From assembly GCA_027403435.1 (NCBI GenBank), contig DAHZDR010000249.1, forward strand, positions 1 to 10,295: a DNA stretch of 10,295 bases, written 5' to 3'. Source of the stretch: Deltaproteobacteria bacterium (lineage in GTDB: Bacteria > Desulfobacterota > Binatia > Binatales > Binataceae). The notes beneath the pieces were generated by a model. That model did no database searches. It saw nothing but the letters and a program-made list of their open reading frames with translations, and was not told the origin of the DNA. This document shows positions 1-6,774 of the stretch, one piece after another. The first letter of the stretch is position 1; each line of letters begins with the position of its first letter. The translations under genes were made by a program, and so were the position numbers.

Positions 1-1
1 C

Positions 2-1627
2 GGCGCGGCGCCGGCGACGCTTGCCTTCACCTCGCACGTGCTGCATATCGACGCGGTCTTCACCCATTCGCCCGGCCATCTGCGGACGCCGTGTGCGCAG
101 TGCCATTTCGCGATGGACGCCAGCGTCGCGCCCGACGATGACGCTTCGCTCAAAATCGAACAGTGTTTCAAATGTCACGCGCACCAGCCGAACACCTGGC
201 CGGTCGCCACGGCGGCCTCCGGCGCCCGTCCGGGCGTGGCCGCGGTCGCCTTCGCGGCGGTTCCGGCCGTGAAGGCGGGCGAACGGCGCGTCACGGGATG
301 CGCCGCTTGCCATATTTTCCATCGCCACGGTCCGGTTCCGTCCAATGATTTCGCCAAGCCGGCGCCGACGCGCCTGCCGCACGCGGCGGCGCAAATCGTC
401 TGGACAATCCCGTTGCCGGCGCTGCGCGCGCATCGCGGCGCGGGCGTCCCTCCGGCCGCGCGCGCGATCACGATTCGGCCGTGGCCGCTGGGATTGATCG
501 GGCTGGCGGTCGCCGCGCTGGGCGTCTTTGGACTGCTGCGGATTCTGCCGGAGACGCCAGCCGAGGCCGAAGCGGTCGCCGGAGTGGCGCCGCAGCGCAC
601 CCGCGAAGTGCCCGCGCTCGACGATACCTTTCAGACCAGCGTGCCGCGCCTTTACATCGTTGGCGAAGCGGCCGGCACCGCCTCGATTAATCTGGCGATG
701 CGCTCGGGGCGGCAGGTGATCGAAGCGGTCGCGGCGGCATTGCGGCGGATACCGCGCGCGACCGATCCGAACCTATACGACGTGCTGATTGTCGGCTGCG
801 GTCCCGCCGGACTCGGCGCCACCGCAACCGCGGCCAGCATGGGCCTGAATTACGCGACCCTGGAGCGGATGACGCCGGCAAGCACGCTGCGCGCCTATCC
901 GCGCGCCAAGTTCGTGCAGGCGACGCCGATTGACATAGCTGAATATGGTTCGTTTTTCCTCGAAGGCGATGACTCCCGCGAGCGGCTGATTGAGGAATGG
1001 GAGCGGATCATCGACAACTTGAAGCTGCGGATCATGGATCGCGAGGAAGTGGTCGATATCGCCGCCAGCGGCGAGCGCCTCCTCGTTCGCACCGAGCGCG
1101 GCAACGTCTATCGCGCGCGCGCCGTGGTGCTGGCGATCGGCGTGCGCGGCAATCCACGGCATCTCGGACTGCCCGGCGAGGCGCCCGACCGCGTTTTCTA
1201 CAATTTGATCGACGCCAATGAATTCCGCGAGCGCCGGATTCTGGTTCTCGGCGGGGGCAATTCCGGCTCCGAGGTGGTTCAGGCGCTGGCCCGGCCGGAT
1301 TTGGGCAACCGCGTCTTTTATTCCTATCGGTCCGCCGTGCTGAGCAACGTTTCGCGCGAAAACGCCGAAAAAGTCGGCGAATTGCAACGCGCCGGCCGCG
1401 TCACCGTGATGCCGGCGACGGCGCTGAAACAGATTTTGCCCGGCAAGGTCGTGCTCGAACCGATCCAATCAGCTGCCGCGCCGGGCGCCGCCGACCGGCA
1501 GTCGTCAGCGCCGATCGAGCTCGAAAACGACGTTATCTTTGCCATGATCGGCGCCGAATTGCCCACTGGATTTTTACGCAAAATTGGCGTTCGGCTGGTG
1601 CGCAAGGGTGGTATGGGCCTAATTTGA
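2..1627 (+). CDS. Membrane-anchored multihaem cytochrome c / FAD-NAD(P) oxidoreductase fusion (5' end outside window)
   Basis: The frame is open to the left edge, so the start and any signal peptide are missing; residues are numbered from the GTG at 38. Three CxxCH haem c sites are visible: CAQCH (19-23), CFKCH (43-47) and CAACH (88-92), in a His-rich setting like the cytochrome c3/NrfH-type domains. An Ala/Pro/Arg-rich linker and one hydrophobic helix (about 149-167) follow. Then comes TSVPRLYIVGE (200-210), which resembles the C-terminal FAD-contacting motif of pyridine-nucleotide oxidoreductases. After it lie a Rossmann GxGxxG (GCGPAG, 253-258) and a second nucleotide-binding motif (GGGNSG, 405-410). 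No thioredoxin-reductase CxxC is present. The protein probably moves electrons between NAD(P)H/FAD and the haems. If the helix spans the membrane, the haems would be outside and the flavin inside; this is inferred. The substrate is unknown. The protein stops soon after an 'FAMIGAELPTGFL' segment typical of this flavoprotein family. Confidence 0.85.
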   Translation, partial: GAAPATLAFTSHVLHIDAVFTHSPGHLRTPCAQCHFAMDASVAPDDDASLKIEQCFKCHAHQPNTWPVATAASGARPGVAAVAFAAVPAVKAGERRVTGCAACHIFHRHGPVPSNDFAKPAPTRLPHAAAQIVWTIPLPALRAHRGAGVPPAARAITIRPWPLGLIGLAVAALGVFGLLRILPETPAEAEAVAGVAPQRTREVPALDDTFQTSVPRLYIVGEAAGTASINLAMRSGRQVIEAVAAALRRIPRATDPNLYDVLIVGCGPAGLGATATAASMGLNYATLERMTPASTLRAYPRAKFVQATPIDIAEYGSFFLEGDDSRERLIEEWERIIDNLKLRIMDREEVVDIAASGERLLVRTERGNVYRARAVVLAIGVRGNPRHLGLPGEAPDRVFYNLIDANEFRERRILVLGGGNSGSEVVQALARPDLGNRVFYSYRSAVLSNVSRENAEKVGELQRAGRVTVMPATALKQILPGKVVLEPIQSAAAPGAADRQSSAPIELENDVIFAMIGAELPTGFLRKIGVRLVRKGGMGLI

Positions 1628-1703
1628 CGGATGTTGGGCGCCGTATAACTCAATTAGGTGGTGAGCGCCAGAATTTTGTCGCCGTTATTGCGATGCCGTT
1701 TTG

Positions 1704-1734
1704 TTGGCGAGTTTGGCTCAAATTTGAGTATAAT
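1704..1734 (+). promoter_or_regulatory. Candidate sigma70-type promoter for the 1793 gene
   Basis: A perfect TATAAT -10 hexamer lies at 1729-1734 in a locally AT-rich gap. The best -35 candidate is TTGGCG at 1704-1709, with a long 19-bp spacer, so the -35 is weak. Transcription would begin near 1741 and give a leader of about 50 nt before the ATG at 1793. The spacer contains a perfect palindrome (separate entry), which suggests operator control. This is sequence reading only; no transcription evidence is available. Confidence 0.45.
1717..1728. promoter_or_regulatory. Perfect 12-bp palindrome (CTCAAATTTGAG) abutting the -10 box, possible operator
   Basis: The 12 bases read identically on both strands and end one base before the TATAAT at 1729. 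A dimeric regulator bound here would block RNA polymerase, so an operator role is plausible. No regulator gene lies beside it in this window, and the regulator family cannot be named from this site. Confidence 0.4.
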
Positions 1735-1792
1735 AAGCTGATTGGGTTCATCTCTCGCATGGGGTACGCTAATTGCTTCGGTGTGAATCACA

Positions 1793-2239
1793 ATGAAACG
1801 AACCAAGTTCTTGAAGCGTCCGGGTGTAATCGCGATGGCGTTCGCCGTCGCCTTCATCTTTGCGGCGCTGGTCGGATCGGAGGCGCGCGGCAGCGCCGAC
1901 GCGGCGGCGGCGGGCCTGGTTAGAATCAGCGGCATCGTCCGCGATGGGAAGGGTCAGCCGGTTAGCGGCCTTAAGCTGTCTTTCACCGATTGGTTCGGCG
2001 GCGTATGGGGCAGCGCCGTTACCGACCTCAAGGGCCGCTATGCGATTTCGGGAATACAGCCGGGTCATTATTATATGCGTGTGCGCCCGCTCGATATCCC
2101 CGGACGCGGCCAGCTTTACGATATTCACGTGCCGAACCGTTCGATCCGGTTAAATTTGACGCTGCGGCTCAATGTTTCGGCGATAGCGCTTGCGCCGCCG
2201 ACGGACTCGTTGTGCACATCACGGTTATCCGCGGCTTGA
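1793..2239 (+). CDS. Small secreted protein with carboxypeptidase regulatory-like (beta-sandwich) domain
   Basis: The 148-residue product starts with a basic stretch (MKRTKFLKR) and a hydrophobic core (about 12-28), which reads as a signal peptide or anchor. Residues 43-100 match the CarboxypepD_reg-like pattern. This is an 'ISGIVRDGKGQPVSGLKL' strand pair followed by a 'TDLKGRYAISGIQPGHYYMRV' block, with the Gly-Arg-Tyr and Pro-Gly-x-Tyr turns that mark these prealbumin-like domains. Such domains are usually binding or structural modules outside the cytoplasm; no catalytic residues are expected. The ATG at 1793 is chosen because it gives the signal peptide directly, although no Shine-Dalgarno sequence precedes it. 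The last 20-25 residues look unlike a natural ending. A different frame over 2200-2290 encodes a good membrane helix, so a frameshift near the 3' end is possible (see findings). Confidence 0.65.
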   Translation: MKRTKFLKRPGVIAMAFAVAFIFAALVGSEARGSADAAAAGLVRISGIVRDGKGQPVSGLKLSFTDWFGGVWGSAVTDLKGRYAISGIQPGHYYMRVRPLDIPGRGQLYDIHVPNRSIRLNLTLRLNVSAIALAPPTDSLCTSRLSAA

Positions 2240-2307
2240 TTGGCGCGGTCGCCACGGCGGCCGCCGTCATGCTAATTTTCGCGACGATCCGCCGCCAATC
2301 GTTTGCC

Positions 2308-2312
2308 GGAGG
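2308..2312 (+). promoter_or_regulatory. Ribosome binding site GGAGG setting the hydrolase start
   Basis: A full GGAGG ends 8 nt before the ATG at 2321. It would overlap a TTG at 2303 that opens the same frame six codons earlier, so the ATG is the better start. Confidence 0.75.
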
Positions 2313-2320
2313 TCGTCGCG

Positions 2321-3193
2321 ATGCCGCACGTTGCCGCCAAAGACGGCGTAAAGCTTTATTACGAAGAGACCGGCTCCGGCCGGCCGATCGTGTTCGTTCA
2401 TGAGTTCGCCGGCGATTGCCGCGGCTATGAAGCTCAGATGCGCTTTTTCGGACGGCGTTTCCGCTGTATCGCCTTTAACGCCCGCGGCTATCCGCCCTCC
2501 GACGTGCCAGACAACCCCGCCAGCTATTCCCAGGCGCAGGCGCGCGACGACCTGCTTGCCGTGCTCGACGGCCTCGGCCTGGAACGCGCGCATATCGTCG
2601 GCGTTTCGATGGGCGCGTTCGCCACGCTGCATTTTGGCCTTGCCTATCCCCGTCGCGCGAGCGCGCTGGTGATCGTCGGATGTGGTTACGGCGCGGCGCC
2701 CGAATTTCACCAACAGTTCCTGCGCGAATCGGAAGCCGCCGCGCGGCGCTTCGAGACCATGCCGATGGCGGACGCGGCGCGCGCCTACGCGCTCGGTCCC
2801 GCGCGCATGCAATTGCTCAATAAGGATCCGCGGGGATGGGACGAGTTCCGCGCCCAGCTTGCCGATCACTCCCCGCTTGGTTCGGCCTTGACCCTGCGCG
2901 GCGTCCAGATGCGCCGGCCGTCGCTTTACGATTTGACCGCCGCGCTGCGCGCGCTCGACGTGCCAATGCTGCTGATGACCGGCGACGAGGACGAGCAGTG
3001 CCTCGAACCGTCGCTGATGATGAAACGCGCGATCGCGACCGCCGGATTGGTCGTGATGCCGCGCACGGGCCATGCGGTGAATCTCGAAGAGCCGGCGCGT
3101 TTCAATGAAATTCTTGCCGATTTTTTCCATCAGGTGGAGGCGGGCCGTTGGAGCGCGCGCGATCCACGTTCCGCCACCGGCGCGATCATGTAG
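2321..3193 (+). CDS. Alpha/beta hydrolase
   Basis: The 290-residue length is usual for single-domain alpha/beta hydrolases. The N-terminal strand 'PIVFVHEFAGD' (22-32) carries the HxF oxyanion region. The nucleophile elbow GVSMG (94-98) places Ser96 as nucleophile. 'TGDEDEQC' (220-227) supplies the likely acid, Asp222 or Asp224, and 'TGHAVNLEEP' (249-258) supplies His251, so the triad looks complete. The 'NARGYPPSDVP' segment (53-63) and the tail 'FFHQVEAGRW' recall a widespread proteobacterial subgroup annotated only as alpha/beta hydrolase. The substrate is unknown; esters or C-C bonds of aromatic breakdown products are possible. No signal peptide is visible, so it is probably cytoplasmic. 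It begins about 80 nt after the upstream small gene on the same strand and may be read from the same promoter. Confidence 0.9.
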   Translation: MPHVAAKDGVKLYYEETGSGRPIVFVHEFAGDCRGYEAQMRFFGRRFRCIAFNARGYPPSDVPDNPASYSQAQARDDLLAVLDGLGLERAHIVGVSMGAFATLHFGLAYPRRASALVIVGCGYGAAPEFHQQFLRESEAAARRFETMPMADAARAYALGPARMQLLNKDPRGWDEFRAQLADHSPLGSALTLRGVQMRRPSLYDLTAALRALDVPMLLMTGDEDEQCLEPSLMMKRAIATAGLVVMPRTGHAVNLEEPARFNEILADFFHQVEAGRWSARDPRSATGAIM

Positions 3194-3293
3194 CCTGCGC
3201 CGGGAGCTTCGTTAGGTTCGATTCGGCAATCCGACCCGGGCGCGCGGCGCGGCTTTATCCGTCCGCGTTCGGATCGCATCCTGATGGAAGGAC

Positions 3294-3298
3294 GGAGG
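3294..3298 (+). promoter_or_regulatory. Ribosome binding site GGAGG for the antiporter GTG start
   Basis: GGAGG ends 4 nt before the GTG at 3303, a short but workable spacing. It supports the GTG start, and no ATG lies nearby in frame. Confidence 0.65.
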
Positions 3299-3302
3299 CT
3301 GC

Positions 3303-5339
3303 GTGCCGGTTCTGATCGCGCATAATTTCCTTGAAGATTTGGCGCTGGCGCTTTGCGTCGGCGCGGTGGTTTCCGTGCTTTGCCAGGCGCTGCGTCAGCC
3401 GCTGGTGGTGGGCTATCTGATCGCCGGAGTGCTGGTTGGCCCGCAGGTGCCATTTCCGCTCGTGGCCGGCCTCGATCGTATCCACCAGCTCTCCGAACTG
3501 GGCGTTATCTTGCTGATGTTCGCGCTGGGACTTGAATTCAGCCTGCGCAAACTGGTGCGGCTCGCGCCGACGGCGGGCTTTATCACCGTGGTGCAGGTCG
3601 GCCTGCTGATCTGGCTCGGCTATCTCGTTGGCCTGGCGTTCGGATGGACCGTGCTTGAAAGCGTTTTCGCCGGCGCGATCCTCGCGATTTCGAGCACCAC
3701 GATTATCGCCAAGGCCTTCAGGGAACAGCAGGTCGATAAGGGTCTGGCTGAATTGGTCTTCGGCATCACGCTGTTCGAGGACCTCGCCGCCGTGATTATC
3801 CTGACGATCCTCACGGCGGTCGCCAGCGGCGCCGGTTTGTCGGCGCGGATGCTGGCGGAGACGGTTGGCCGGCTGACCCTGTTCCTGGCGGTTTTGCTCG
3901 GCGCGGGCCTGATCCTCGTGCCGCGCGCGATCCGGATGGTGGTGCGGCTTGGCCGCGACGAAACCCTGATTGTCGCCAGCGTCGGCATCTGTTTCGCCTT
4001 TGCGATGGCGGCGGAGATGGCGGGCTATTCCGTGGCGCTGGGCGCTTTCCTGGCGGGCGTGATGGTGGCGGAATCGGGCGAGGGCGGCCGAATCGAACAC
4101 CTGATTGCGCCGTTGCGCGATATCTTTGGCGCGATTTTTTTCGTCTCGGTCGGCATGACTCTGAATCCCGCCGATTTAGTCCGTTATTGGCCCGCGCTGC
4201 TGGCGCTGGTTGCGACCGTCATAATCGGCAAGTTCGTCGGCGTGGCGGCCGGCGCCGTGATGTCGGGCGCGTCCACCCGCAATTCGGTCGAGGCCGGGAT
4301 GGCGATGGCGCAAATCGGCGAATTTTCCTTCATTATCGCCGGCGCCGGCGTACGGCATGGAGCGATCCGCGAATTTCTCTATTCGCTGGCGATTGCGATT
4401 TCGGCGATCACCACTTTTTCGACGCCTTATATGATTCGCGCGGCGGACCGGGTCGGCCGTTACGCCGACGCGCGGATGCCGGCGTCGCTCGGCGCGTTGC
4501 AGGCCATTTATGACGCGTGGATCGAACGCCTCCGCCGCCAATCGCGGCCCCGCGGCGCCAGACGCTTCGTGCTTATGATCGGGCTTTCGATGGCCGCGTT
4601 CGTCGCCATCGTAATCGCCTATGAAATCTTCGGCGATCGCGGCGCCGCGATTGTCGGGAACGCCGCCGGAATCGCCCCGCGATGGGCCGATCTGGCGGTC
4701 AAAGTGGGCGCGCTCGCGCTGGCGGCGGCGGTGTTCCTTTTGATCGTGCGCGCGGCCCGCGGTTTCGCGCGCGAAATCGCCGGCGGACTCGCCCAGGCGG
4801 CCACGCCCGAAGGCCGCGAACCAGCGGCCGAGCCGCTCGCCCGGATGCTCGAAATTGCGGTTATTTTCGGCGTAATCGTGATTATGCTGGCGCTTACCGC
4901 GCCGTTTTTGCGCCCGCTCGACGGAATCGTCGCGCTGCTTACGGCGGTCGTGGCGATGGCCGCGATGGTCTGGCGCGGCGCGCGCGATTTGCGCGGCCGC
5001 CTGGGCGGGGCCGCCGAAATTCTGATGCGCCGTTTCGCCCATCCCGCCGCCACGGCCGCGCCGGAAACGCCCGGCCTGGGTCCGCTGGATCTGTTGCGGC
5101 TGCCGCCGGACAGTCCCGCCATTGGCCGGAGTCTCGGCGAGTTTAACCTGCGCGCGCTGACCGGGGCGATGGTGGTCGCGATTTCACGCGCCGGCGGCGA
5201 CGTGATTATCCCCGAAGCCGGCGAAGTCCTGCGCGACGGCGATACGCTGGCGCTGGCCGGCGCCGCCGCGGCGCTCGCCGCCGCGCGCGCAATCCTGACC
5301 GCGCCCGCCGCCGCCCAAATGCCGGAGCGCGCGGGTTAG
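3303..5339 (+). CDS. Kef-type (CPA2) K+/Na+:H+ antiporter with C-terminal RCK_C domain
   Basis: This 678-residue membrane protein has about 13 hydrophobic helices in residues 8-380. They carry CPA2 hallmarks: 'GYLIAGVLVGP' (37-47), an acidic pair Glu159-Asp160 in 'LFEDLAAV' at the expected ion-binding helix, 'LGAFLAGVMVAES' (246-258) and 'IFFVSVGMTL' (278-287). A second block of about four helices (422-440, 465-484, 515-534, 540-556) is an addition to the basic fold. Residues about 597-665 form a TrkA-C/RCK_C-like regulatory domain, with 'IGRSLGEFNLRALTGAMVVAI' and 'LRDGDTLALAG' segments. The NAD-binding TrkA-N Rossmann domain of classical KefB/KefC is absent. It should exchange monovalent cations for protons across the inner membrane, in pH or osmotic homeostasis; the ion is not decidable. 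The start is GTG after a GGAGG. Confidence 0.9.
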   Translation: MPVLIAHNFLEDLALALCVGAVVSVLCQALRQPLVVGYLIAGVLVGPQVPFPLVAGLDRIHQLSELGVILLMFALGLEFSLRKLVRLAPTAGFITVVQVGLLIWLGYLVGLAFGWTVLESVFAGAILAISSTTIIAKAFREQQVDKGLAELVFGITLFEDLAAVIILTILTAVASGAGLSARMLAETVGRLTLFLAVLLGAGLILVPRAIRMVVRLGRDETLIVASVGICFAFAMAAEMAGYSVALGAFLAGVMVAESGEGGRIEHLIAPLRDIFGAIFFVSVGMTLNPADLVRYWPALLALVATVIIGKFVGVAAGAVMSGASTRNSVEAGMAMAQIGEFSFIIAGAGVRHGAIREFLYSLAIAISAITTFSTPYMIRAADRVGRYADARMPASLGALQAIYDAWIERLRRQSRPRGARRFVLMIGLSMAAFVAIVIAYEIFGDRGAAIVGNAAGIAPRWADLAVKVGALALAAAVFLLIVRAARGFAREIAGGLAQAATPEGREPAAEPLARMLEIAVIFGVIVIMLALTAPFLRPLDGIVALLTAVVAMAAMVWRGARDLRGRLGGAAEILMRRFAHPAATAAPETPGLGPLDLLRLPPDSPAIGRSLGEFNLRALTGAMVVAISRAGGDVIIPEAGEVLRDGDTLALAGAAAALAAARAILTAPAAAQMPERAG

Positions 5340-5341
5340 CC

Positions 5342-6652
5342 CTAAAAATAATCGTGATCGCGCATTGCCGCGGTAAGTTCGGCGCGGAAATCCGGATGCG
5401 CAATCGCGATCAGCGCTTCGGCCCGTTCGGCGACCGATTTGCCGAAGAGATCGGCGACGCCGTATTCGGTGACGATATATTGAACGTCGGCGCGTGGATC
5501 GGTCGTTGGTCCGGTCAGCCGCGGCACGATTCGCGAGATTTTTCCGCCCGTCGCCGTGGAATAGGCGGCAAGAATCGATTTGCCTTCGCGCGAACGCTGC
5601 GCGCCGCGCACGAAATCGAGCTGGCCGCCAGGGGCGCTGTACTGACGGCCGGCGATCGCCTCGGAATTGACCGCGCCGTCGAGCGCAACCTCGAGAAACG
5701 CGCTGATTGAGATCGCCCGATCGTTGCGGCCGATAACGCCGGGATCGTTGACGTAATCGACCGGGTAGGCCTCCATGCTCGAATTATCATTGAGGAATTC
5801 ATAGAAGGCCTCGTCACCGGCCGCCAGAGTATATACATTTTTGCCGCGATTGATATTTTTGTAACGATTGGTGATCGCGCCCGCGCGAATTAATTCGACC
5901 AGCGGCGGCATCATCAGTTCCGTATGGACCCCGAGATCCTTGTGATTGACAAGCTGGCGGCAGACGGCGTTGGGCACGGCGCCGATGCCGATTTGCAGGG
6001 TGGCGCGATCGGGAACCATTTCCGCGATAATCCCGCCAATTTTGCGATCGATTTCGGTCGGCTCGCGCATCGGCACGCTGAACAGCGGACTTTCATTTTC
6101 GACGATCGCGTCCACCTCCGAAATATGCACGGAGGAATCGCCGAACACGCGCGGCATCCGCGGATTCACCTCGACGATCAGGCGTTTGGCGGCGCGCGCG
6201 GCCGGAATCGTATAGTCGCCGTTGGTTCCGCAACTGAAAAAGCCGGCCTTGTCCATCGGCGCGACCATCATCAGAAAGGCGTCGATGCCGATCGCCGCCA
6301 GCGTTTGCGGCATCGCGCTGAAATTTCCCGGCATGTACTCGATTACGCGCCGTCCCTCCTGTTCGCCGCGGCGTCCGAGCGCGCGCTCAATGATCGTCGG
6401 GAAGAACGGATGGGGCCTAATCACTTCGAGGTATTCGTATTTCAGTATCGTGGCCGCGGCGGCGGCGACCGAATGCGAGTAGTAAAGATTCAGCCGTTCG
6501 ATCTCGCCGCGTTTGACGCGCTCTTCGAGCGCGCCCAGCAGCGCGGGCGGTTCGCTGATCGCCATGCCCATCGAGAGGTTGCCGCGCGCCGGAATCAGTT
6601 TGACGGCGGCCGGCGCGGACCCCAGTTTGGCGCGATATTCGCTGTCGTACAT
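5342..6652 (-). CDS. 4-hydroxybutyrate/acetyl-CoA hydrolase-type CoA-transferase
   Basis: The 436-residue product has the length and two-domain plan of family I CoA-transferases of the 4-hydroxybutyrate CoA-transferase (AbfT/Cat2) group. Visible blocks are an N-terminal 'RPHPFFP' (79-85), 'QIGIGAVPNAV' (220-230), 'DLGVHTEL' (239-246) holding the probable catalytic Glu245, 'GGQLDFVRGA' (342-351), and a C-terminal 'YIVTEYGVADLFGKS' (392-406). It should move CoA between an acyl-CoA and a free acid such as acetate through a glutamyl-CoA thioester, in the cytoplasm. The acyl specificity cannot be read from sequence. The ATG at 6650-6652 is preferred: a TTG 27 codons upstream would add residues without family similarity. 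No clear Shine-Dalgarno precedes the ATG. It is convergent with the antiporter (stops 2 nt apart) and divergent from the DUF952 gene. Confidence 0.9.
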   Translation of the reverse strand: MYDSEYRAKLGSAPAAVKLIPARGNLSMGMAISEPPALLGALEERVKRGEIERLNLYYSHSVAAAAATILKYEYLEVIRPHPFFPTIIERALGRRGEQEGRRVIEYMPGNFSAMPQTLAAIGIDAFLMMVAPMDKAGFFSCGTNGDYTIPAARAAKRLIVEVNPRMPRVFGDSSVHISEVDAIVENESPLFSVPMREPTEIDRKIGGIIAEMVPDRATLQIGIGAVPNAVCRQLVNHKDLGVHTELMMPPLVELIRAGAITNRYKNINRGKNVYTLAAGDEAFYEFLNDNSSMEAYPVDYVNDPGVIGRNDRAISISAFLEVALDGAVNSEAIAGRQYSAPGGQLDFVRGAQRSREGKSILAAYSTATGGKISRIVPRLTGPTTDPRADVQYIVTEYGVADLFGKSVAERAEALIAIAHPDFRAELTAAMRDHDYF

Positions 6653-6761
6653 GCCGCGGGATTGTACTTGGGCGCGCGGCGGGATTGAATGCGCGTCTGC
6701 GCCGGGTCGGACGTGAGCGAAAGGCGCAGGCAACCAAACGGCTTCGGGCTGGGCGGTCGGG

Positions 6762-6768
6762 AAGGAGA
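6762..6768 (+). promoter_or_regulatory. Ribosome binding site AAGGAGA fixing a TTG start
   Basis: AAGGAGA lies at 6762-6768, its GGAG core ending 7 nt before the TTG at 6775. It is the strongest ribosome binding site in the window. It places the start exactly where family similarity begins and excludes the in-frame ATG at 6685, which would add 30 Arg-rich residues. Confidence 0.8.
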
Positions 6769-6774
6769 CGGCGA

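Noticed and set aside
1634..1671. Possible hairpin (TGGGCGC ... GCGCCA) after the haem-flavoprotein stop as a terminator
   Set aside because: The stem is short with a bulge, the loop is over 20 nt, and only ATTTTG follows; too weak to call.
1624..1923. Plus-strand frame of 99 residues covering the 1628-1792 gap
   Set aside because: It lacks a ribosome binding site, runs through the promoter-like region and overlaps the better-supported gene at 1793 in another frame.
2267..3130. Long open frame on the minus strand opposite the alpha/beta hydrolase (287 residues)
   Set aside because: It is Arg/His/Gly-rich with no family pattern and lies wholly opposite a gene with a complete catalytic triad; such frames are common in GC-rich DNA.
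3255..5042. Two minus-strand open frames opposite the antiporter (281 and 288 residues)
   Set aside because: Their His/Arg/Gln/Asp-rich composition is the typical reverse complement of membrane-protein codons, and there is no recognisable domain.
5924..6688. Plus-strand open frame opposite the CoA-transferase (254 residues)
   Set aside because: Low-complexity Asp/His/Arg composition, opposite a well-conserved enzyme.
6653..6733. Upstream TTG start for the CoA-transferase (27 extra residues)
   Set aside because: The extension has no family similarity and would crowd the DUF952 leader; the ATG at 6650-6652 gives the normal family length.
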